Shown: positions 59,192-63,052 of the stretch, in pieces
Layout: every line of letters begins with the position of its first letter
How positions within the stretch are numbered: position 1 is the first letter of the stretch
Origin: Chitinophagaceae bacterium UBA4407
GTDB lineage: Bacteria; Bacteroidota; Bacteroidia; Chitinophagales; Chitinophagaceae
NCBI GenBank assembly: GCA_002390845.1
Contig: DGQT01000056.1
Coordinates: 1 to 63,052 of the forward strand
Length of the DNA stretch: 63,052 bases
Reading direction: 5' to 3'
Made by a program: the position numbers and the translations under genes
Notes under the pieces: model-generated
Told to the model about the DNA's origin: nothing
The model's database searches: none
The model's input: the letters and a program-made list of their open reading frames with translations, nothing else

Positions 59192-59980
59192 ATGAGTAAA
59201 AAAATACTAAAGCTGCTTTGTATTTTTAGTACGGCAATGGCAATGATTTTTATTGGCACAAATAAAATTTCTGCGCAGGAAAAAGCTCCAAGGTTTAAAG
59301 TTGTTGTAATGGAGGAAGCCAATGGTGGCATTCATCAGCCTTATATTGATACGGCGAATATATGGTTGAAGCAGCTTGCGGCTGACAGCAATTTTGCGAT
59401 GGATTTTATTTATGATGCCCAAAAAATTACCGATGATTTTCTTGCAAACTACCAGTTATTTATTCAATTGAATTACCCTCCTTACAGGTGGAGTGATACA
59501 GCAAAAGCTGCATTTGAAAGATATATTACCGAGGGCAGGGGAGGATGGGTTGGGTTTCACCACGCCAGCCTGCTGGGAGAATTTGATGGTTATGCAATGT
59601 GGCCCTGGTTCTCGAAATTTATGGGCGACATTGTATGGAAAAATTATATAGCAGGCTTTGCAAAAGCAACTGTAAATGTTGAGGATAAAAATCATCCTTG
59701 TATGAAAGATATACCGGCATCTTTTATTGTGCAGAAAGATGAATTTTATACATACAATCAAAGTCCGCGTGCAAATGTGCATGTGATGGCAAGTGTGGAT
59801 GAATCAACCTACAGCCCCGTAACGGATATTAAAATGGGCGACCACCCGGTGGTTTGGACCAATGAACATTTTAAAGCGAGGAATATTTATATTTTTATGG
59901 GGCATCATCCGAATTTATTTGAGAACGAGGTTTATAAAACCCTTTTTAAAAATGCGGTGTTTTGGGCCGCTGCAAAATAA
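59192..59980 (+). CDS. ThuA-like domain protein, exported
   Basis: 262 residues from MSKKILKLLCIFSTAMAMIF; a GTG at 59186 is also in frame but less likely. A signal peptide ends near KISAQ. The ThuA / trehalose-utilisation-type glutamine-amidotransferase-like fold is visible: FKVVVMEEANGGIHQPYIDTA, LFIQLNYPPYRW, GGWVGFHHASLLGEF, DKNHPCMKDIP and GDHPVVWTNEHFKARNIYIFMGHHP. ThuA domains are common in secreted Bacteroidota proteins, often near sugar enzymes; the substrate is unknown. Confidence 0.85.
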   Translation: MSKKILKLLCIFSTAMAMIFIGTNKISAQEKAPRFKVVVMEEANGGIHQPYIDTANIWLKQLAADSNFAMDFIYDAQKITDDFLANYQLFIQLNYPPYRWSDTAKAAFERYITEGRGGWVGFHHASLLGEFDGYAMWPWFSKFMGDIVWKNYIAGFAKATVNVEDKNHPCMKDIPASFIVQKDEFYTYNQSPRANVHVMASVDESTYSPVTDIKMGDHPVVWTNEHFKARNIYIFMGHHPNLFENEVYKTLFKNAVFWAAAK

Positions 59981-60047
59981 ATTCATATCACTGTATTTTT
60001 AAAATCAGCATTAACCATATAAGTTTTAAATCAACTAAATAAATTTT

Positions 60048-60452
60048 ATGCATGAACCCGAAAGCAAGAATTTTCAAACTGCAATCGTGCCTACGTTGTC
60101 GGTAAGAAACGGAGCAGCCGCGATCGATTTTTACAAAGAGGCTTTTGGCGCTGTTGAATTGATGCGGGTTGCTTCCCCGGATGGTTTGGTGGTTGCAGAA
60201 ATGTCAATAGATGGGGCTCATTTTTTTCTTGCAGATGAATCACCGGAACTTGGCAATTTTAGCCCTCGAACCGTTGGTGGTGTTACCATACGTATTGGAT
60301 TGTTTGTTTCAAACCCCGATGAAGTTGCAGCCCGTGCCGTTTCCGCCGGGGCAAAGGAATTATACCCGGTGGCAGACCAGGATTATGGATACCGCCTCGG
60401 CTGTGTTATAGATCCTTATGGACATGTTTGGGAAATTGCACGAAAGCTATAA
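60048..60452 (+). CDS. VOC family (glyoxalase-like) protein
   Basis: 134 residues in two beta-alpha-beta-beta-beta modules: PTLSVRNGAAAIDFYKEAFGAVELMRV, MSIDGAHFFLADESPE, then GGVTIRIGLFVSNPDEVAARAVSAGA, RLGCVIDPYGHVWEIARKL. The His and Glu of HFFLAD and GHVWEI are candidate metal ligands, as in PhnB/glyoxalase relatives. No substrate can be assigned. 67 nt after the ThuA gene. Confidence 0.88.
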   Translation: MHEPESKNFQTAIVPTLSVRNGAAAIDFYKEAFGAVELMRVASPDGLVVAEMSIDGAHFFLADESPELGNFSPRTVGGVTIRIGLFVSNPDEVAARAVSAGAKELYPVADQDYGYRLGCVIDPYGHVWEIARKL

Positions 60453-60482
60453 CAGGCCTTACTACAACCAGCCAGAACAAAA

Positions 60483-60771
60483 TGATTTTTTTGAGCCAGG
60501 CATTTGTATTTCATGGCATCTGCAGTTGCGTCGCTCTATTGTACGTTCTGAAGAGAGAGCGGCAATGCGAAGCGCAGGTGCATCCCAAATCGTGGCAAAC
60601 CCTTTTTAAGCTGAGGGCAAGAGAACGCTAAGTTTATGCGCAGAGCCTCTGCGAAAACTCTTTATCTTATGTTCTCTGCGCATAGGGAAAAGATCAATAA
60701 ATAATCCAACAGTACAAGAGTGCGACGCAAGAGAACCCTCATAGTAATTCAAAAGCCGGGCTCAAAAAAAT
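60483..60771. repeat. Palindromic intergenic repeat, complete L-core-R
   Basis: L arm: T-run, TGAGCCAGGCATTTGTATTT, CATGGCATC, TTGCGTCGCTCTATTGTACG. The core of about 160 bp contains an exact inverted pair, TATGCGCAGAG (60635-60645) and CTCTGCGCATA (60674-60684). R arm: CAGTACAAGAGTGCGACGCA, AAAAGCCGGGCTC and an A-run. It fills the VOC / riboflavin synthase gap. Confidence 0.9.
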
Positions 60772-60834
60772 GATTTGAGTAAAACATAAACCGGGTGGTT
60801 AGCATTACATCTTCAAAACATATAAATTGCAGCC

Positions 60835-61422
60835 ATGTTTACAGGAATTATTGAAAGCATTGGCAAGGTTGTGCAAGTTGAGAATACTGGTTCTAATAAA
60901 ACTTTTTGGATCAGCAGCCCAGTTTCTGCCGAACTTAAAGTTGACCAGAGTGTGAGCCACAACGGCGTTTGCCTTACCGTTGAGGCAGTAAATGAAAATA
61001 CCCACCGCGTTACTGCGATTGAAGAGACTTTAATAAAATCGAACCTTGGAAAATTGCAGGCCGGCGATTCAGTAAACATCGAAAGATGCATGCTGATGAA
61101 TGGCCGTTTGGATGGCCATATTGTTCAGGGGCATGTAGATGCTACTGCTTTATGCATTGATAAAAAAGACCTGGATGGCAGTTGGCAGTTTCGTTTTAAT
61201 TTTCCTAAACAGTTTAATAAATTGATTATTGAAAAGGGCTCTGTTGCTGTTAATGGCATTAGCCTTACTTTGTTTGATGTTGGTGCTACGGAATTTTCGG
61301 TAGCAATAATTCCCTATACTTACGAACATACCAATATGAAAGAGGTTACTGTTGGAACGATTATAAATATTGAATTTGATATTATTGGTAAGTATATTCA
61401 GCGCATGACAGAAGTACAATAA
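60835..61422 (+). CDS. ribE: Riboflavin synthase, alpha subunit
   Basis: Dismutates two 6,7-dimethyl-8-ribityllumazine molecules into riboflavin and the pyrimidine that RibH reuses. 195 residues made of two homologous barrels: MFTGIIESIGKVVQVE with SVSHNGVCLTVEAV, then GRLDGHIVQGHVDATALC with GSVAVNGISLTLFDV. The MFTGIIE start is diagnostic of the family. No FMN riboswitch was recognised in the short leader after the repeat. Confidence 0.95.
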   Translation: MFTGIIESIGKVVQVENTGSNKTFWISSPVSAELKVDQSVSHNGVCLTVEAVNENTHRVTAIEETLIKSNLGKLQAGDSVNIERCMLMNGRLDGHIVQGHVDATALCIDKKDLDGSWQFRFNFPKQFNKLIIEKGSVAVNGISLTLFDVGATEFSVAIIPYTYEHTNMKEVTVGTIINIEFDIIGKYIQRMTEVQ

Positions 61423-61442
61423 AACCCAAAACTAATTGCCAG

Positions 61443-62954
61443 ATGCGGGAAATATTTACTGATAAAAATTTTATTGAAGGGAAAATACTTGTTGCTGTAA
61501 AAATTATTTTTATTGCTGCGTTGGTTGTTTTTTTTCTTCCTCTAATAGTACTTCCTTTTTTTAATCATGCCTGTACAGACGATTATTTTTGCGGCGTTCA
61601 TTTAAATGAATTGGGCATTGGTAAATACCAGGAATATATTTATACTGAGTGTGGTGGCAGGTTTGCAGCAACTTATATCGGCTCCCTGTTTACCGAAAAT
61701 AACTTTCTCTATTCGCACTATTACCTGCACAGTTTATTGTTACTCATGTTTAATTCTCTTTCTGTATTTTTTTTATTTTCTGTTGTAAATAAGTATTTGC
61801 TGAAAGATACATTTACAAAAAAAATGCTGGCAACATTGTCGCTTGTTTATCTTGCCCTAACAATTTGCTCTTATCCTGAGCCTTCTACTTTTTTATTTTG
61901 GTTCAGTAGTGCCATTACCTATCATTTGCCTGTAATACTGGTGCAGCTTGAGGTTGCACTTCTGATACTGCTTTATCACACGCAGAAAACGTATATAGAA
62001 ATTATATGCAGTATACTCGTTGCATTGCTTATGTTTTTTATCAATGGCTTTAACGAACTGTTTATCACGGTGCAGTTTTTACTGCTTGCGGCCATGTTTT
62101 ATTTTGGGGTTCATAAAAAGGTATCAAAAGCGTATTTAATACTGCTCATCATTTTATTTATCAGCAGCGCCATTATAGTAATTGCAGCACCGGGCAACCA
62201 GGTACGTGCAGGAAGAATTGTACCAAAGGGTATTGTGCTGGGCGTTATTGCTGTGTTTTATCAGGCGGCAGAAACAATTTTTGCAATATTCAGAAACCCT
62301 TTCTTTTGGTTAACAGCATTGCTTGCTTTTTTATACGGGAATAAATCAAAAAAAAATTTTGCCACCAGTACGTGGCATAAAAAAACAACTGCAAAAAAAT
62401 GGTTGTTGCCATTAATTGTTACAGGTTTTTTATTGGGCTCTATTGCAATTGCAGTAACCGGTTTAAAGGGTGGCGTTATTCCTGACAGGTATTTAAATGG
62501 TGTGGCTTATTTTATAGTCATGTTACTTCTGATGTTTGCGTTTTTCATCGGCACTGCATTGGATATAAACTTAAAAAGCCTCCACTTATCAACGCAACGT
62601 AAGAGCATTCTTGTCCATAGTCTATTGGTGGTTGCTTTGCTGTGCAACAGCTATGTTATTGATGCATATAAAAGCATTATTTCAGCCCCGTTATACAGCA
62701 GTATTATTGCTGAAAGAGAAGTGGCACTTGAAGATGCGTATATAAAAAAAGCACCCGCGGTTGTAAAAGATTATGCCGTTTCGCTACAGGAACATCTTGA
62801 TAAAAATTATTCCGGGAGCACAAAAACTTTATACGAAGCCGTGCAGCAAAAACCATCTATGCTTTTCTTTGAAGACGACCTTGCAACAGATTATTCAATA
62901 GATATTCTTAAGCGGTTTTACAAGATTGACAGTATCGTTGTAATAAGAAAATAA
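61443..62954 (+). CDS. Multi-spanning membrane protein (DUF6056 / GT-C-like)
   Basis: 503 residues with about ten membrane helices. After the first helix comes an extended loop with an acidic pair and aromatics (NHACTDDYFCGVHLNE, YTECGGRFAATYIGS), the layout of GT-C enzymes that use lipid-linked sugars. A basic stretch (YGNKSKKNF to TTAKKWLLP) lies mid-protein, and the C-terminal 90 residues are soluble. The role may be glycan assembly, but this is inferred from topology. It begins 20 nt after ribE. Confidence 0.72.
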   Translation: MREIFTDKNFIEGKILVAVKIIFIAALVVFFLPLIVLPFFNHACTDDYFCGVHLNELGIGKYQEYIYTECGGRFAATYIGSLFTENNFLYSHYYLHSLLLLMFNSLSVFFLFSVVNKYLLKDTFTKKMLATLSLVYLALTICSYPEPSTFLFWFSSAITYHLPVILVQLEVALLILLYHTQKTYIEIICSILVALLMFFINGFNELFITVQFLLLAAMFYFGVHKKVSKAYLILLIILFISSAIIVIAAPGNQVRAGRIVPKGIVLGVIAVFYQAAETIFAIFRNPFFWLTALLAFLYGNKSKKNFATSTWHKKTTAKKWLLPLIVTGFLLGSIAIAVTGLKGGVIPDRYLNGVAYFIVMLLLMFAFFIGTALDINLKSLHLSTQRKSILVHSLLVVALLCNSYVIDAYKSIISAPLYSSIIAEREVALEDAYIKKAPAVVKDYAVSLQEHLDKNYSGSTKTLYEAVQQKPSMLFFEDDLATDYSIDILKRFYKIDSIVVIRK

Positions 62955-62956
62955 AA

Positions 62957-63052
62957 TACATTTTTTGAACCAGGCTTTTGAATTACTATGAGGCTTCTCT
63001 TGCCACGCTCGTTTCACAGTTCCTCTTTCATGGCAGCATTTAAGCGAAGCGT
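62957..63052. repeat. Palindromic intergenic repeat, B-type L arm cut by window end
   Basis: T-run, GAACCAGGCTTTTGAATTAC, GAGGCTTCTCTTGCCACGCT, then most of a B module up to AGCGAAGCGT at the last base. Confidence 0.85.

Noticed and set aside
60772..60834. FMN riboswitch before riboflavin synthase
   Set aside because: The leader after the repeat is only about 60 nt and lacks the conserved RFN motifs.

Overview
The window is a chromosomal segment of a Bacteroidota bacterium, most likely a member of the Chitinophagaceae or a close relative. The evidence is AT-rich DNA with few Shine-Dalgarno sequences, TTTG / TAnnTTTG promoter boxes, type IX secretion (T9SS) C-terminal sorting domains, a gliding-motility-type C-terminal (CHU_C) giant protein, the futalosine-pathway enzyme MqnA, and the tRNA-Thr-Tyr-Gly-Thr / tuf / tRNA-Trp / secE / nusG cluster. 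No species can be named from the sequence alone. No prophage, insertion sequence with a transposase, or CRISPR array was seen.

Layout. 1-6700: end of a secreted-type endonuclease/phosphatase, ftsK, a small membrane protein, a sterol-desaturase-family protein, a SET-domain protein and a YhcH-family protein. 7200-17900: a surface-protein and signalling region. It holds a T9SS tail-fibre-like protein with an S74 chaperone domain, a second tail-fibre-like protein in an operon with an M4 metallopeptidase, then a propeller-sensor histidine kinase and its NarL/LuxR-type response regulator. A shared 16-17 bp operator-like motif (GTACTAA-N-TTAGGAGT type) lies upstream of both surface transcription units, and a perfect palindromic version lies in front of the regulator gene. 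I read this as a local regulon. 18100-24600: purB, mqnA and a 1289-residue CHU_C adhesin-like protein. 24800-36300: a polysaccharide/glycan region with four glycosyltransferases, two methyltransferases, an epimerase-like protein, a YfhO-type membrane protein and two paralogous DNRLRE-type lipoproteins. 36500-44800: pdhA, a TPR protein with ribH, a LutA-type iron-sulfur protein, a possible ADP-ribosyltransferase-fold orphan, mtaB, rpsP, an ExbD-like lipoprotein and a vWA protein. 45200-48100: five tRNAs with tuf, secE and nusG. 48400-63052: a dicarboxylate symporter, an SRPBCC protein, an ABC-2 permease, smc, small membrane proteins, a DUF4071/TRAFs-binding-type protein with a deoxyribosyltransferase-like N-terminus, a ThuA-like protein, a VOC protein, riboflavin synthase and a multi-spanning membrane protein.

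The most striking feature is not a gene. About 24 intergenic sites carry one or both arms of a long palindromic repeat. The left arm (L) reads roughly T-run, GAGCCGGGC, about 10 nt, TTTCATAGCATC, a few nt, TTGCGTCGCACACTTGTACG. The right arm (R) is its reverse complement and ends in AGCCCGGCTC plus an A-run. Where both arms are at one site, L always precedes R. The cores differ and are often palindromic themselves. Some L/R pairs enclose a small orphan gene or the tRNA cluster. A sub-family (B) replaces the inner part of an arm with a module bounded by GCCACGCT and AGCGTGGC. This looks like a non-autonomous mobile repeat (MITE- or REPIN-like) with an unknown mobilising enzyme. Repeat counts and arm limits were made by eye.
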